64,000 nt of DNA from MPNO01 sp965205995 (GCA_965205995.1 OZ242200.1:4154001-4218000); one strand, 5' to 3'. Shown: positions 8,677 to 18,178, numbered from the stretch's first letter. Notes: generated from the letters alone by a model not told the origin. Numbers and translations: made by a program.

Positions 8677-11492
8677 CGACCGATTACCGCGCGACCGTCT
8701 TCCTGCCCAAGACCGAGTTCGGGATGCGGGCAAGGCTGCCCCAGCGCGAACCCGCGATCCTGGAGCGCTGGCAGCGCGACGGTCTCTTCGCCCGCCTGCG
8801 CGAGGCCGCCGAAGGGCGCGAGAAATTCATCCTTCATGACGGGCCGCCTTACGCCAACGGCCATCTGCATATCGGCCACGCCCTCAACAAGATCCTGAAG
8901 GACGTCATCAACCGGTCGCAGCAAATGCTCGGGCGCGACGCCAACTACGTGCCGGGCTGGGACTGCCACGGGCTACCGATCGAATGGACGATCGAGGAGA
9001 AATACCGGGCCGACGGCCGCGACAAGGACGAGGTGCCGCTGATCGAGTTCCGCCGCGAATGCCGCGAATTCGCCGCGCACTGGATCGGGGTGCAGCGCGA
9101 GGAGTTCGAGCGCCTCGGCGTCCTCGGCGACTGGGACGACCCCTACACCACGATGTCCTATGAGGCGGAAGCGCAGATCGTCCGCGAGCTTGGCAAGTTC
9201 CTGATGAATGGCGGGCTCTATCTCGGGGCCAAGCCGGTGCTCTGGTCGGTGGTCGAGAAGACGGCGCTGGCCGAGGCCGAGGTCGAGTATCTCGACCACA
9301 AATCGACCACGATCCATGTCCGCTTCCCGGTGGTCCGGCCGAGCCGCGAGGCGCTGGCCGGCGCCTCGGCGGCGATCTGGACGACGACGCCCTGGACCAT
9401 CCCGGGAAACCGCGCCATCGCCTTCGGCGAGGACATCGACTACGCGGTCTACGAAATTGCCGAAATTGCAGGCGACAGCCTCGCCGTCGCCGGCGAAAAG
9501 GTTCTTCTCGCCGAGGCGCTGAGCGCGCAGGTGTTCGCCGAGACCGGCGTGACCGGCGCGAGGAAGACCGCCTCCCTCTCCGGCCGCGATCTCGCGGGAA
9601 CGGTCTGCCGCCATCCGCTCGACGGCCAGGGCTACGACTTCGACGTCCCCCTCCTGCCGGGCGGCCATGTGACCGTCGAGCAGGGCACCGGCCTCGTCCA
9701 TACCGCTCCCGGCCATGGCAGCGAGGACTTCGAGGTCGGCCGGGCGCACGGGCTCGATGTCCCGCGCACCGTCGGCGACGGCGGTCTGTTCTACGACCAT
9801 GTTCCGCTGTTCGCCGGCCAGCATGTCTACAAGGTCGACGGCGCGGTCGCCGATGCGATCGCCGGGGCGGGCAAGCTGATGGCGCGCGGCACCATGGTCC
9901 ACGCCTACCCGCATTCCTGGCGTTCGAAAAAGCCGCTGATCTTCCGCAACACGCCGCAATGGTTCATCGGCATGGCGGAGAACGACCTCCGCCAAAAGGC
10001 GCTCGATGCGATCGCCCGCACCGCCTTCTACCCGGAGGCGGGGCGCAGCCGGCTCGAAGGCATGATCGCCGCCCGCCCCGACTGGTGCGTCTCGCGCCAG
10101 CGCGCCTGGGGGGTGCCGATCACCGTGTTCGTCGACCGGAAAACCGGCGAGCCGCTGCGCGACGAGGCGGTGCTGGACCGCGTCGTCGAGGCGGTTCGGG
10201 AGGAGGGCGCGGACGCCTGGTTCGAGAGCCCGCCCGAACGCTTTCTCGGCGCGGCTTACGATCCCGCCGACTATGACCAGGTCACCGACATCCTCGACGT
10301 CTGGTTCGATTCCGGCTCGACCCACAGCTTCACGCTGGAGACGCGCGAGGATCTCGCCTGGCCGGCCTCGCTCTATCTCGAAGGATCCGACCAGCATCGC
10401 GGCTGGTTTCATTCCTCCCTGCTCGAAGCCTGCGGCACCCGCGGCAGCGCGCCCTACGAGGCCGTGCTGACCCACGGTTTCGTGCTCGACGAGCAGGGCC
10501 GGAAGATGTCGAAATCGCTCGGCAACGTAGTCGCCCCGCAGGAGGTGATCGCCAAATTCGGCGCCGACATCCTGCGCCTCTGGGTGGTCGCCTCGGACTA
10601 TTCCGCCGATCTCAGGATCGGCGCGCACATCATCGACCAGAACGTCGAGGCCTATCGGCGGATCCGCAACACGCTGCGCTACGTGCTCGGCAATCTCGCC
10701 GATTTCAGCGAAGCCGAGCGGGTGCCGCCCGAGGCGATGCCGGAGCTGGAACGCTGGGTGTTGCACCGCCTCCACGGGCTCGACCGGGAGGTGCGCCAGG
10801 GGTTCGGCGCCTACGACTTCCACCCGCTGTTCACCGCGCTCCACAATTTCTGCGCGGTCGAGCTGTCCGCCTTCTATTTCGACATCCGCAAGGACGCGCT
10901 CTATTGCGGCCGCCGCGACGATCCGGTGCGGCGCGCGGCCAGGACGGCGCTCGACGCCGTGTTCTCCTGCCTGACCGCCTGGCTCGCGCCGATCCTCTGC
11001 TTCACCGCGGAAGAGGCGTGGCGCACCCGCTTCGGCGAGGACGCGGACAGCGTGCATCTCCGCCTCTTCCCCGAGATCCCCGGGAGCTGGCGCGCGGATT
11101 CGATCGCCCGGCGCTGGGAGGCCGTGCGCGATGTCCGCCGCGCGGTCACCGGCGCGCTCGAGCGCGAGCGGGCGGAAAAGCGCATCGGCTCCAGCCTCGA
11201 GGCTCATCCCGAGATCTTCGTCGATCCGGAGACTGAGGCGGCGCTGGAGGGTATCGCCTTCGACGAGATCGCCATCACCTCCGCCGCCACGGTCACCGCG
11301 GGCGCGGTGCCGGCCGGCGCGTTCACCCAGGCGGAGGTCCCCGGCGTCGGCGTCGTCGTCCGCCCGGCCGCCGGCCGGAAATGCGAGCGCTGCTGGAAAA
11401 TCCTGCCCGAGGTCGGCGCCCTGCCCGATCACCCCGATATCTGCGGGCGCTGCGCCGACGCGGTGGGTCAGCTCGGCGCCGCCGCCGAGTAG
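8673..11492 (+). CDS. ileS: Isoleucine-tRNA ligase
   Basis: A 939-residue class I aminoacyl-tRNA synthetase that charges tRNA-Ile, with an editing domain against valine. The HIGH motif is HLHIGH (64-69), preceded by HDGPPYANG. The editing domain contains TTPWTIPGN and GTGLVHTAPGHG. The KMSKS loop is at 611-615. The C-terminal zinc finger is visible as CERCW with the second pair CGRC near the end. I chose the ATG at 8673, which overlaps the ribF stop; an open frame continues upstream inside ribF but has no homology. The lspA start follows five bases after the stop. Confidence 0.97.
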   Translation: MTTDYRATVFLPKTEFGMRARLPQREPAILERWQRDGLFARLREAAEGREKFILHDGPPYANGHLHIGHALNKILKDVINRSQQMLGRDANYVPGWDCHGLPIEWTIEEKYRADGRDKDEVPLIEFRRECREFAAHWIGVQREEFERLGVLGDWDDPYTTMSYEAEAQIVRELGKFLMNGGLYLGAKPVLWSVVEKTALAEAEVEYLDHKSTTIHVRFPVVRPSREALAGASAAIWTTTPWTIPGNRAIAFGEDIDYAVYEIAEIAGDSLAVAGEKVLLAEALSAQVFAETGVTGARKTASLSGRDLAGTVCRHPLDGQGYDFDVPLLPGGHVTVEQGTGLVHTAPGHGSEDFEVGRAHGLDVPRTVGDGGLFYDHVPLFAGQHVYKVDGAVADAIAGAGKLMARGTMVHAYPHSWRSKKPLIFRNTPQWFIGMAENDLRQKALDAIARTAFYPEAGRSRLEGMIAARPDWCVSRQRAWGVPITVFVDRKTGEPLRDEAVLDRVVEAVREEGADAWFESPPERFLGAAYDPADYDQVTDILDVWFDSGSTHSFTLETREDLAWPASLYLEGSDQHRGWFHSSLLEACGTRGSAPYEAVLTHGFVLDEQGRKMSKSLGNVVAPQEVIAKFGADILRLWVVASDYSADLRIGAHIIDQNVEAYRRIRNTLRYVLGNLADFSEAERVPPEAMPELERWVLHRLHGLDREVRQGFGAYDFHPLFTALHNFCAVELSAFYFDIRKDALYCGRRDDPVRRAARTALDAVFSCLTAWLAPILCFTAEEAWRTRFGEDADSVHLRLFPEIPGSWRADSIARRWEAVRDVRRAVTGALERERAEKRIGSSLEAHPEIFVDPETEAALEGIAFDEIAITSAATVTAGAVPAGAFTQAEVPGVGVVVRPAAGRKCERCWKILPEVGALPDHPDICGRCADAVGQLGAAAE

Positions 11493-11497
11493 GGTCG

Positions 11498-12001
11498 GTG
11501 GCCAACCCCAGGCTGCGCACCGGGCTGTCGACCGCCGCGCTCATCGCGGTCGCTGACCAGGCCACCAAATGGACAATTGTCGACTGGCTCGAAGGGGTCG
11601 GGCGGAACCTGCCGGTCACCGGGTTCTTCGATCTGGTGCTGGTCTACAACCGGGGCGCGAGCTTCGGCCTGTTCCAGACCGATTCGCCGTGGGGGCCGCG
11701 GCTTCTCACCTTCTTCACGATCGCCGTCATCGTCGGCCTGCTGGTCTGGATGACCCGCATCGAGGAGCGGGCGCTGAGCGTCGCGCTCAGCCTGATCGTC
11801 GGCGGCGCGGCGGGCAACGCGATCGACCGGCTGACCCAGGGCCACGTGATCGATTTCCTCGATTTCCACATTGGAGGGTATCATTGGCCGGCGTTCAACC
11901 TGGCCGACAGCGCGATCACCATCGGCGTTGCGATCGTCCTTTACGGAAGCTTGATCGGCAAGCGGAGTGACCGTACCGTGTCCGGCCCGAGCGGAGAGTA
12001 G
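11498..12001 (+). CDS. lspA: Lipoprotein signal peptidase (signal peptidase II)
   Basis: A 167-residue inner-membrane aspartyl protease that removes signal peptides from diacylglyceryl-modified prolipoproteins. It starts at a GTG (VANPRLRTG). The visible family blocks are DQATKW (20-25), NRGASFGLF (51-59), GGAAGNAIDR (102-111), and the two catalytic aspartates in VIDFLDFH (Asp119) and NLADS (Asp137). Four hydrophobic stretches match the expected four transmembrane helices. The next gene encodes a lipoprotein that would be its substrate. Confidence 0.96.
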   Translation: MANPRLRTGLSTAALIAVADQATKWTIVDWLEGVGRNLPVTGFFDLVLVYNRGASFGLFQTDSPWGPRLLTFFTIAVIVGLLVWMTRIEERALSVALSLIVGGAAGNAIDRLTQGHVIDFLDFHIGGYHWPAFNLADSAITIGVAIVLYGSLIGKRSDRTVSGPSGE

Positions 12002-12017
12002 AAATGAGGTGCTTTCG

Positions 12018-12584
12018 ATGAGGCTTCGACGCGCGTTCCGCGCCGTCCTGGCGGCGGGCGTTCTGGCGGGGATCGCGGGGTGCGGCGAAGAGATGCGGCA
12101 AAGCATCGGTCTCGACGACACGCCGCCCGACGAGTTCGCCATCGTGACCCGCGCACCGCTGGCGCTGCCGCCCGACTACGCGCTTCGTCCGCCGACGCCG
12201 GGCAGCAAGCGGCCGCAGGAAGCCGAGATCAGGGACCAGGTCCGCGAGACATTGATCCGCAGCGCCTCGACCAGCGAGCCGCCCAGCGGCAAGGCCTCAC
12301 CCGCCGAGACCGCGCTACTCTTGCGTGTGGGCGCCGTCGGGGCCGATCCCGCGATCCGCGGCAAGGTCGATGCCGAATCCGCGGCGCTCGCGGACGGCCG
12401 GACCGGGTTGATCGACAAGATCATTTTCTGGCGCGAGCCCGATCCGCCGGGAGAGGTGGTCGATCCGAAGCAGGAGGCGCTGCGCCTGCAGTCGAACGCG
12501 GCGCTCGGCAAGCCGCCCTCGGCCGGCGCCACGCCGACGATCGAACGCCGGGAGCGCGGCTTCCTCGAGGGTCTGTTCAACTGA
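12018..12584 (+). CDS. bamF: DUF3035 lipoprotein, BamF-type outer membrane assembly subunit
   Basis: A 188-residue predicted lipoprotein. The signal peptide ends in the lipobox IAGC with the modified cysteine at residue 22. It is followed by DDTPPDEFAIVTRAPLALPP, the hallmark of the alphaproteobacterial DUF3035 family. Members have been described as BamF, a lipoprotein of the beta-barrel assembly machine that carries the BamC-like N-terminal motif. The ATG at 12018 is 17 bases behind lspA. The C-terminus RGFLEGLFN is conserved-looking. The family call rests on the sequence and gene order; the BamF name is from memory of the family and was not tested here. Confidence 0.82.
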   Translation: MRLRRAFRAVLAAGVLAGIAGCGEEMRQSIGLDDTPPDEFAIVTRAPLALPPDYALRPPTPGSKRPQEAEIRDQVRETLIRSASTSEPPSGKASPAETALLLRVGAVGADPAIRGKVDAESAALADGRTGLIDKIIFWREPDPPGEVVDPKQEALRLQSNAALGKPPSAGATPTIERRERGFLEGLFN

Positions 12585-13924
12585 ACGCATACCGGCGAGG
12601 GGTTCTTGCCGCCCTGCTGTCGGCGGCGGCGTTTGCCCAGGCGCCGTCCCAGGCCGGGGTGTTCGACCCCAAGATTTTCACCCTCGATAACGGGCTCCAG
12701 GTCGTGGTGGTGGAGAACCCGCGCGCGCCCATCGTCGTGCACACGATGTGGTACCGGGTCGGCGCCGCGGACGAGCCGCCCGGCAAGTCGGGCATCGCCC
12801 ATTTTCTCGAACATCTGATGTTCAAGGGCACGCCGTCGGTCCCGTCCGGCGAATTTTCCAAAATCGTCGCCGCCAACGGCGGTTCGGACAACGCCTTCAC
12901 CAGCCAAGACTACACCGCCTATGTCCAGCGCGTCGCCAGCGACAAGCTGGAGCTGGTGATGCGGATGGAAGCCGACCGCATGGCCAATCTTCGCCTGACC
13001 GAGGAAAAAATCGCCCCGGAGCGCGGCGTGGTCCAGGAGGAGCGGCGCTCGCGCACCGACAACAACCCCGGCGCCCAGCTCTACGAGCGGCGGCGCGCGG
13101 TGACCTATCTGCGCCACCCTTACCGGATCCCGGTAATCGGCTGGAAGAGCGAGATCGACGGGCTGACCGCCGAGGATGCGCTCGCCTTCTATCGGCGCCA
13201 CTACACCCCCAACAACGCGATCCTGATCGTTGCCGGCGACGCTACCGCAAGCGAGGTGCGGAGCCTCGCCGAGAAGCACTACGGACCCATCGCCCGGCGC
13301 CCGACCCCCGCGCGCGAGCGCCCCGTCGAGCCCGACCAGCTTGCCGCCAAGCGGGTGACGATGAAGAACAAGCGGGTGCATGTGCCGAGCGTGTCGATCG
13401 CCTATCGCGCACCGAGCTTCTCCGCCGGCGAGACCCGCCACGCCTACCCGCTGCTCCTGCTCGCCGACATTCTCGGCGGCGGCAGCACCGGACGACTCCA
13501 CCGCCGCCTGGTGATCGAGGAAAAGGCCGCCTCGGGCGCCGGCGCCGGGTATCTCGCAACCGCGCTCGACATGGGCGAGTTCACAATATCCGCATCCGCC
13601 CTTTCCGGCGGCGACATCGGGGCGCTCGAAGCGCTGGTCAGGGAAGAGATCGAACGCATCGTGGAGCACGGGGTCACCGAGGCCGAGCTCGCGCGCAGCA
13701 AGCGGGCGATGCTGGCCGGCGCGATCTACGCCCGCGACGGGTTGCGCGCGGCGCCCGGGATCATCGGCCGGGCGCTGACGACGGGCCGGACGATCGCCGA
13801 TGTCGAGGCCTGGCCGGAACGGATCGCGGCGGTCGGGGCGGCGCAGATCGAGGATGCCGCGCGGGCGGTCTTCCTGGAGCGGCGTTCGGTGACCTCCGTC
13901 CTGCTCCCGGATTCGGCGGGTTAG
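12581..13924 (+). CDS. M16 (pitrilysin/insulinase) family zinc peptidase, catalytic subunit
   Basis: About 447 residues with a signal peptide (hydrophobic stretch 8-20, AFAQA region), so probably periplasmic. The inverted zinc motif HFLEH is at residues 74-78, and the downstream glutamate block reads EKIAPERGVVQEE. The second M16 domain shows the LADILGGGSTGRLHRRL segment. There is no ATG, GTG or TTG that gives a full N-terminus; I use a CTG at 12581 whose last bases overlap the TGA of the lipoprotein gene, so the start is uncertain. It pairs with the following M16 gene, which lacks the zinc motif, as in other alphaproteobacteria where an active and an inactive M16 subunit work together. Confidence 0.9.
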   Translation: MNAYRRGVLAALLSAAAFAQAPSQAGVFDPKIFTLDNGLQVVVVENPRAPIVVHTMWYRVGAADEPPGKSGIAHFLEHLMFKGTPSVPSGEFSKIVAANGGSDNAFTSQDYTAYVQRVASDKLELVMRMEADRMANLRLTEEKIAPERGVVQEERRSRTDNNPGAQLYERRRAVTYLRHPYRIPVIGWKSEIDGLTAEDALAFYRRHYTPNNAILIVAGDATASEVRSLAEKHYGPIARRPTPARERPVEPDQLAAKRVTMKNKRVHVPSVSIAYRAPSFSAGETRHAYPLLLLADILGGGSTGRLHRRLVIEEKAASGAGAGYLATALDMGEFTISASALSGGDIGALEALVREEIERIVEHGVTEAELARSKRAMLAGAIYARDGLRAAPGIIGRALTTGRTIADVEAWPERIAAVGAAQIEDAARAVFLERRSVTSVLLPDSAG

Positions 13925-13936
13925 GGGCGGCCGGCG

Positions 13937-15256
13937 ATGCTCATCGGCCTGCGATCCCGTATCGGAGCGGCGGTTCTCGCTTTGGCTGTCGCCTTTCCCG
14001 CGGCGGCGACGGAGATCCAGCGCGTTCGTTCGCCGGGAGGGATCGAAGCCTGGCTCGTCGAGGACGGATCGGTGCCGGTGATCGGCGTCCGGTTCCTGTT
14101 CAAAGGCGGCGGGGCGCTCGATCCGGACGGCAAGGAAGGCCTCGCCAACATGGTCGCCGCGTTGCTCGACGAAGGCGCGGACGATCTCGACTCACGGGCG
14201 TTCCGGGAGGCGCTCGACGACATCGTCGCCTCGATCGGCTTCGATGCCGGCGTCGAACGCTTCGGGGGCTCGCTCAGGACGCTGAGCGAGCATCGCGGGC
14301 GCGCCTTCGCGCTGCTCGCGAAGGCGCTCACCGCCCCCCGCTTCGATGCCGAGCCGGTCGCACGCATCCGCCGCCAGATCGTCGCCGGGCTCGAAAGCGG
14401 CAAGGACAACCCCCGGCGGATCGCCGGCCGCGCCTGGTACCGGCTCGCCTTCGGCGACCATCCCTATGCCAGGCCGCTCGCCGGGACGCCGCAATCCGTC
14501 GCCGCGGTCTCGGTGGAGGATCTGCGGCGCTTCGTCCGCGACCGCCTGGTCCGCGAGGGGCTGATCGTCGGCGTCGCGGGCGACATCTCGGCGGCCGAGC
14601 TCGCCCGGCGGCTCGACGAGGCGTTCGGCGCGCTGCCGGCTTCCGGTACGCCCACGGATATCCCGGCGGTGGTGCCGGCGGGCGGCAAGCTGAAGGTGGT
14701 CCGGAAACCGGTGCCGCAAAGCGTCGTCGTCTTCGGCCAGGCCGGAATCGTCCGCGACGACCCGGATTTCTATGCCGCCTATGTGATGAACCACATTCTC
14801 GGCGGCGGGCGCGGCTCGCGCCTCAACGAGGAAATCCGCGAGAAGCGGGGCCTCGTCTACTCGGTTTCCAGCCATCTCGCGCCGTTCGACAGGGCCGGGC
14901 TGATCGTCGGCCGGCTTGCCACCGCCAACGCGCGCGTCAAGACCGCGCTCGATCTCCTGCGCGGCGAGTGGCGGCGCATGGCGCGCAACGGGGTGAGCGA
15001 GGACGAGCTCACGGCGGCGAAGCGCTATATCAACGGCTCCTTCCCGCTCGGGCTCGATTCCACCGGCAGCATTTCCCGCCTGCTCGTCGGGATCCAGGCA
15101 AGCCGGCTGGGTATCGACTATATCGAGCGGCGCCCGTCGCTGATCGGCGCGGTGACAATCCGCGACATCCGCCGGGTCGCGCGGCTTCTGCTTTCGCCCG
15201 ACCGGCTCGTCATCGTCGTGGCCGGCAACCCCGAGGGCTTCGCGGCGGAGCAATGA
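13937..15256 (+). CDS. M16 family peptidase-like protein without zinc motif (partner subunit)
   Basis: A 439-residue secreted M16-fold protein: a signal peptide (hydrophobic 10-24, ending near PAAATE) followed by two M16 domains. At the position of HxxEH it reads LANMVAALLDEGADD, so none of the zinc ligands is present. The second-domain signature is intact (NHILGGGRGSRLNEEIREKRG and the following LVYSVSS), as expected of the substrate-binding R/Y subunit of heterodimeric M16 peptidases. It starts 12 bases after the catalytic partner, so co-expression is very likely. The family is well known, but the cellular substrate of the alphaproteobacterial pair is not clear from sequence. Confidence 0.9.
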   Translation: MLIGLRSRIGAAVLALAVAFPAAATEIQRVRSPGGIEAWLVEDGSVPVIGVRFLFKGGGALDPDGKEGLANMVAALLDEGADDLDSRAFREALDDIVASIGFDAGVERFGGSLRTLSEHRGRAFALLAKALTAPRFDAEPVARIRRQIVAGLESGKDNPRRIAGRAWYRLAFGDHPYARPLAGTPQSVAAVSVEDLRRFVRDRLVREGLIVGVAGDISAAELARRLDEAFGALPASGTPTDIPAVVPAGGKLKVVRKPVPQSVVVFGQAGIVRDDPDFYAAYVMNHILGGGRGSRLNEEIREKRGLVYSVSSHLAPFDRAGLIVGRLATANARVKTALDLLRGEWRRMARNGVSEDELTAAKRYINGSFPLGLDSTGSISRLLVGIQASRLGIDYIERRPSLIGAVTIRDIRRVARLLLSPDRLVIVVAGNPEGFAAEQ

Positions 15257-15263
15257 TTCCGGG

Positions 15264-16712
15264 TCAGAGACCGGCGGCGCTGCGGCGCGGAGCGCCGACT
15301 TCCGCGGTGTAGAACCACCACCAATCCTCGGCGCCGGATTCGGCGGCGCGAATGTCGGCGATCGTTTGCGGAGGCAAGGGCTGCGGCGCGCCGAACCGCC
15401 GCGCCAGGTGGTCGGTCGCGAGATAAGCCTCGCGCTGTATCGCATCCACGGTCGCCTGCTCCAGTGTGGCGGCGACAAAATCCGTGCCATGGCCGATCTC
15501 ATGCACGATGGAGCCGTCGGCAAGCGCATCCATCGTTCGCCGGCGAACGTCCTCATCGACGATCAGGTCGCAGCGGGGATAGTTCGGCAACGGTGTCGTC
15601 GCGATGTCGAGCCCGGTGCGAAACGCGGGCTTTGGCCGCTCGCCGGAGAGCGCGTAGACCCGGCCGTAGACATCATGGGTATGCACCACCGCCTGGACAT
15701 CCGGGCGTTCGGCCATGATCTGCGCGTGAAACCACTTGAAGCCCGGCGGGCGCGGTCCGTCGAGCCAGTTGGCGTCGAAATCGAGCAGCGAAACGTCCTC
15801 CGGCGCCATGTCCCGGAAGCTGTGCGACGCCGTCATCAGAAACCGGTTCTCCCGGGGCAGCCGGTGGCTCACATGTTCGAGGAAGGCCACCAGCGTCTCC
15901 CGTTCCCACAGCGCCCGGCAGCTGAAACTCATCGCCGCCTTGAGCGCGCCGAACGGTTCGTCCGCATGCGCGTCGCGAAAAGCGGGATAGGGATGAACGA
16001 GGGGCCCCGGGTCGAGCGAATTCAGGAACTCGACATAGTGGTCGGCCCCGGCGAACTGACGCCAAAGCTTGTCGGAATCGGCGCGTTCGATGGTAGCGCC
16101 CGCCGGCAAGCCCGATGCTACGAGATTCGCCTGCGCCAGGTACTCCAGGTGGTACATCGTCACGAGACACCCGAATATGTCGTCCCCCGCCGTCCAGACG
16201 CCGATCCCGGGCTGATTGACGGCACTCGATTCCACGATCTGTCCGGCGAGCCGAGCCGCGCGATCCCGGCTATCGACCAGCCCGGCCTCGGTCCATGAGC
16301 CGAGGCCGTAGCCAGCCGAGGATTCCATATGGGTGAGCGCTTTCAGCTCTGCGCCGGAGACGGCGGCGGCCATGGCCGCCGGCGGGCCGGCGAAAAGGCA
16401 GGCCGCTCTCCGCGGCTCGGCGCGGAAAATCTCCAGATCGGTCGCGAACTGGCGTGGCAGGGCGCCCCGACCCTGCACCAGGCCGCCATCGAGGTCGGTG
16501 ATGAGAATATCGCTGCCTCGAACGGTTCTCGGCAGGCAGCTCCCGGAAAATCTCGGGGTCACCGCGATCACGTCGCTGCGCGGGACACGCAGGCTCGCAT
16601 GCCCCCACAGATCGATCATCCGGTGATGCGCGAGAACCCGGCAAACCATGGCCAGATCTTCGCGAACGTCAGATCCCAGCACTTCAAGCCTCCGGCCACT
16701 GCCCCGCTTCAT
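15264..16712 (-). CDS. Tandem class II aldolase/adducin-like protein, first domain lacking metal His pair
   Basis: About 482 residues. The C-terminal half (roughly 250-470) is a class II aldolase/adducin domain: VVHTHDVYGRVYALSG gives the HTH metal pair, and IVHEIGHGTDF lies where the third histidine is expected. The N-terminal half (20-240) looks like a degenerate copy of the same fold (LAHHRMIDLWGHASLRVP, ILITDLDGG) with FAGPPAAMAAA where a metal His pair would be. I chose the ATG at 16712, which has GGGA seven bases upstream; an in-frame ATG six codons earlier (16730) is possible. It is convergent with the M16 pair and lies at the left edge of the low-GC island. Family members act on sugar phosphates or aromatic 4-hydroxy acids; no substrate can be assigned. 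Confidence 0.7.
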   Translation of the reverse strand: MKRGSGRRLEVLGSDVREDLAMVCRVLAHHRMIDLWGHASLRVPRSDVIAVTPRFSGSCLPRTVRGSDILITDLDGGLVQGRGALPRQFATDLEIFRAEPRRAACLFAGPPAAMAAAVSGAELKALTHMESSAGYGLGSWTEAGLVDSRDRAARLAGQIVESSAVNQPGIGVWTAGDDIFGCLVTMYHLEYLAQANLVASGLPAGATIERADSDKLWRQFAGADHYVEFLNSLDPGPLVHPYPAFRDAHADEPFGALKAAMSFSCRALWERETLVAFLEHVSHRLPRENRFLMTASHSFRDMAPEDVSLLDFDANWLDGPRPPGFKWFHAQIMAERPDVQAVVHTHDVYGRVYALSGERPKPAFRTGLDIATTPLPNYPRCDLIVDEDVRRRTMDALADGSIVHEIGHGTDFVAATLEQATVDAIQREAYLATDHLARRFGAPQPLPPQTIADIRAAESGAEDWWWFYTAEVGAPRRSAAGL

Positions 16713-16988
16713 TGTTCCATCCCGGATCATAGACGCCGGACAGGGTCGCCAAAATCGGATTCTTCCCGAAATCGATAGCCGGCATGCGGGCACTGGCTCG
16801 CGAGGCAGGCCTCATGTATTCGTTGGGTAGCGGCCCTGGGCCCATCGCGCGAAACCGAAATCCCGGCGCCTGTCAGGGACCCCTCGGCGCCGGGCACGTG
16901 GCGAGGACGGCTTGATGCCCTACACCCAGGAGCGCAGCTGCGGTTCTAAGTCTTTGATAAAAAGTCGGTTTTTCTCCCGCATTTGGCT

Positions 16989-17024
16989 GCCGGGGAAATA
17001 ATCCGCAACTTCTTGTTCCCCGGC
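16989..17024. repeat. 9-bp inverted repeat upstream of the integrase remnant
   Basis: GCCGGGGAA (16989-16997) and its exact complement TTCCCCGGC (17016-17024) are separated by 18 bases and lie 26 bases before the integrase ATG. It may be a terminator, an excision-related binding site or part of an attachment region. No tRNA gene is present next to it. Confidence 0.5.
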
Positions 17025-17049
17025 TGCAACCGCAACCGGGAGAAGATCC

Positions 17050-17457
17050 ATGCCCAAGGCCACCCTCACCGAGGCCCGCGTCGGGGCGCTCAGGTCCCGC
17101 AAGACGACCCACGACATCCGGGACGGCGAGCTTAAGGGCTTCGGCGTCCATGTGCTGCCCTCGGGACGGAAACGCTTCTTCGTCCATTGTCAGCGTCAGG
17201 GGGAACGCGTCTGGAAGACCATGAGCGTCAACGATGCACGGTCCTGCGCCGATGCCCTGTCGGTCCGCGCTCTCAATGAACCGGAGGAATGGGGTCCGAG
17301 CGACCATTGCCGTATCGCCATGGAATTCTCGCCGCTGGACCGACCCGGGTCCCCCGAGGGCAGGTGGGATCGACTACAGCGTATCCGTTTTGGTTTGAAC
17401 CGTATCGGACGTTCCGAATGTTGTTCTGGCATTCGTCGGGTTGGATGGTATCGATGA
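17050..17457 (+). pseudogene. Truncated P4-type tyrosine integrase (N-terminal arm-binding domain only)
   Basis: The first about 74 residues match the Arm-DNA-binding domain (DUF4102) of phage P4-like integrases: MPKATLTEARVGALRSRK, the DGELKGFGVHVLPSGRK segment and FFVHCQRQGERVWKTMSV. Complete integrases have about 400 residues with a C-terminal R-H-R-Y catalytic domain; here the similarity stops near base 17271 and the frame runs into unrelated sequence. The gene is therefore a remnant of an integrated element and cannot be active. It marks the left side of the low-GC island. Confidence 0.75.
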
Positions 17458-17626
17458 GCAGTCCGAGGTGTCTCCACGGTTCTTCCTGCCGTGGTCGTCT
17501 CGTCGTTGACCCCTTGGAACCCAAGAACGTCAATGGGTTACAACGCCGATCGGCGTCGAACACGCTCGCCGAACAACAACCCGTGAGAGCTCGGCAACCC
17601 GGGTTCGCAGGAAGCTTTCCTCCGTT
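17272..17626. other. Gene-free stretch between two mobile-element remnants
   Basis: About 350 bases with no recognisable gene. Short open frames on both strands (up to about 118 residues) show no family motif and overlap each other. The composition is lower in GC than the chromosome around it. It is best read as degraded mobile-element sequence. Confidence 0.5.
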
Positions 17627-18057
17627 GACGTCATTGATGTCCTGACGGACCTGTTCATCCTGCGCGGCATCCCGGGCTACATCCGCCCCGACAACGGCCC
17701 GGAGTTCATCGCCGGGTCCGTCCGGCAGCGGATCGCCGCGGCCGGCGCCCGGACCGCCTTCATCGAGCCGGGCTCGCCCTGGGAGAACGGGTACATCGAG
17801 AGCTTCAACGCGCGGCTCCGCGACGAGCTCCCGAGCGGGGCGATCTCTTACACCCTCGGGGAAGCTCAGGTTCTCATCGAAGCCTGGAGGCGCTATTTCA
17901 ACGCCAGCAGCCCGGGATCCCGGCCGCCGGCCCCGGAAACGATCGTCATGCCAATCTGGCCGCCCGGCTCCGCTACCCCCCGCCGACCATCCAGCTTGGC
18001 GGAGAAACCGTCAATGCACTAACATTCGAACTGGACCAGTCGCCGGGGGCAGGTCAC
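17627..18057 (+). mobile_element. IS3-family transposase (orfB) C-terminal remnant with right IS end
   Basis: From 17627 to the TAA at 18020-18022 the frame encodes the C-terminal half of an rve/DDE integrase core. It shows RPDNGPEFIAG with the second catalytic Asp, the EPGSPWENGYIESFNARLR segment with the catalytic Glu, and the RDELPSGAISYTLGEAQVLIEAWRR tail typical of IS3-family (IS51/IS407-type) OrfB. The RPHSSLGY-like box is shortened to a few residues (NASSPGSRPPAPE). The first Asp region and OrfA are absent. The sequence CTGGACCAGTCGCCGGGGGCAGGTCA at the end (about 18031-18056) resembles the terminal repeat of this group. No left end was found. Confidence 0.75.
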
Positions 18058-18178
18058 GCATGGTCAAGTATATAATACCTAAAGATGTCTCCGCTTTACG
18101 CCCCTGCGCGCTCTACGGATCAGGATGTCACCCCGGACGGAGCGGCGCGACATTCCGTGTGTATGCCGGGGCTTGGTT

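Noticed and set aside
8973..11432. 819-residue open frame opposite ileS
   Set aside because: Shadow of ileS; repeated acidic/arginine-rich patterns without family motif.
12748..15312. Plus-strand 854-residue frame across both M16 genes
   Set aside because: Arginine-rich frame shifted relative to the two M16 genes; shadow.
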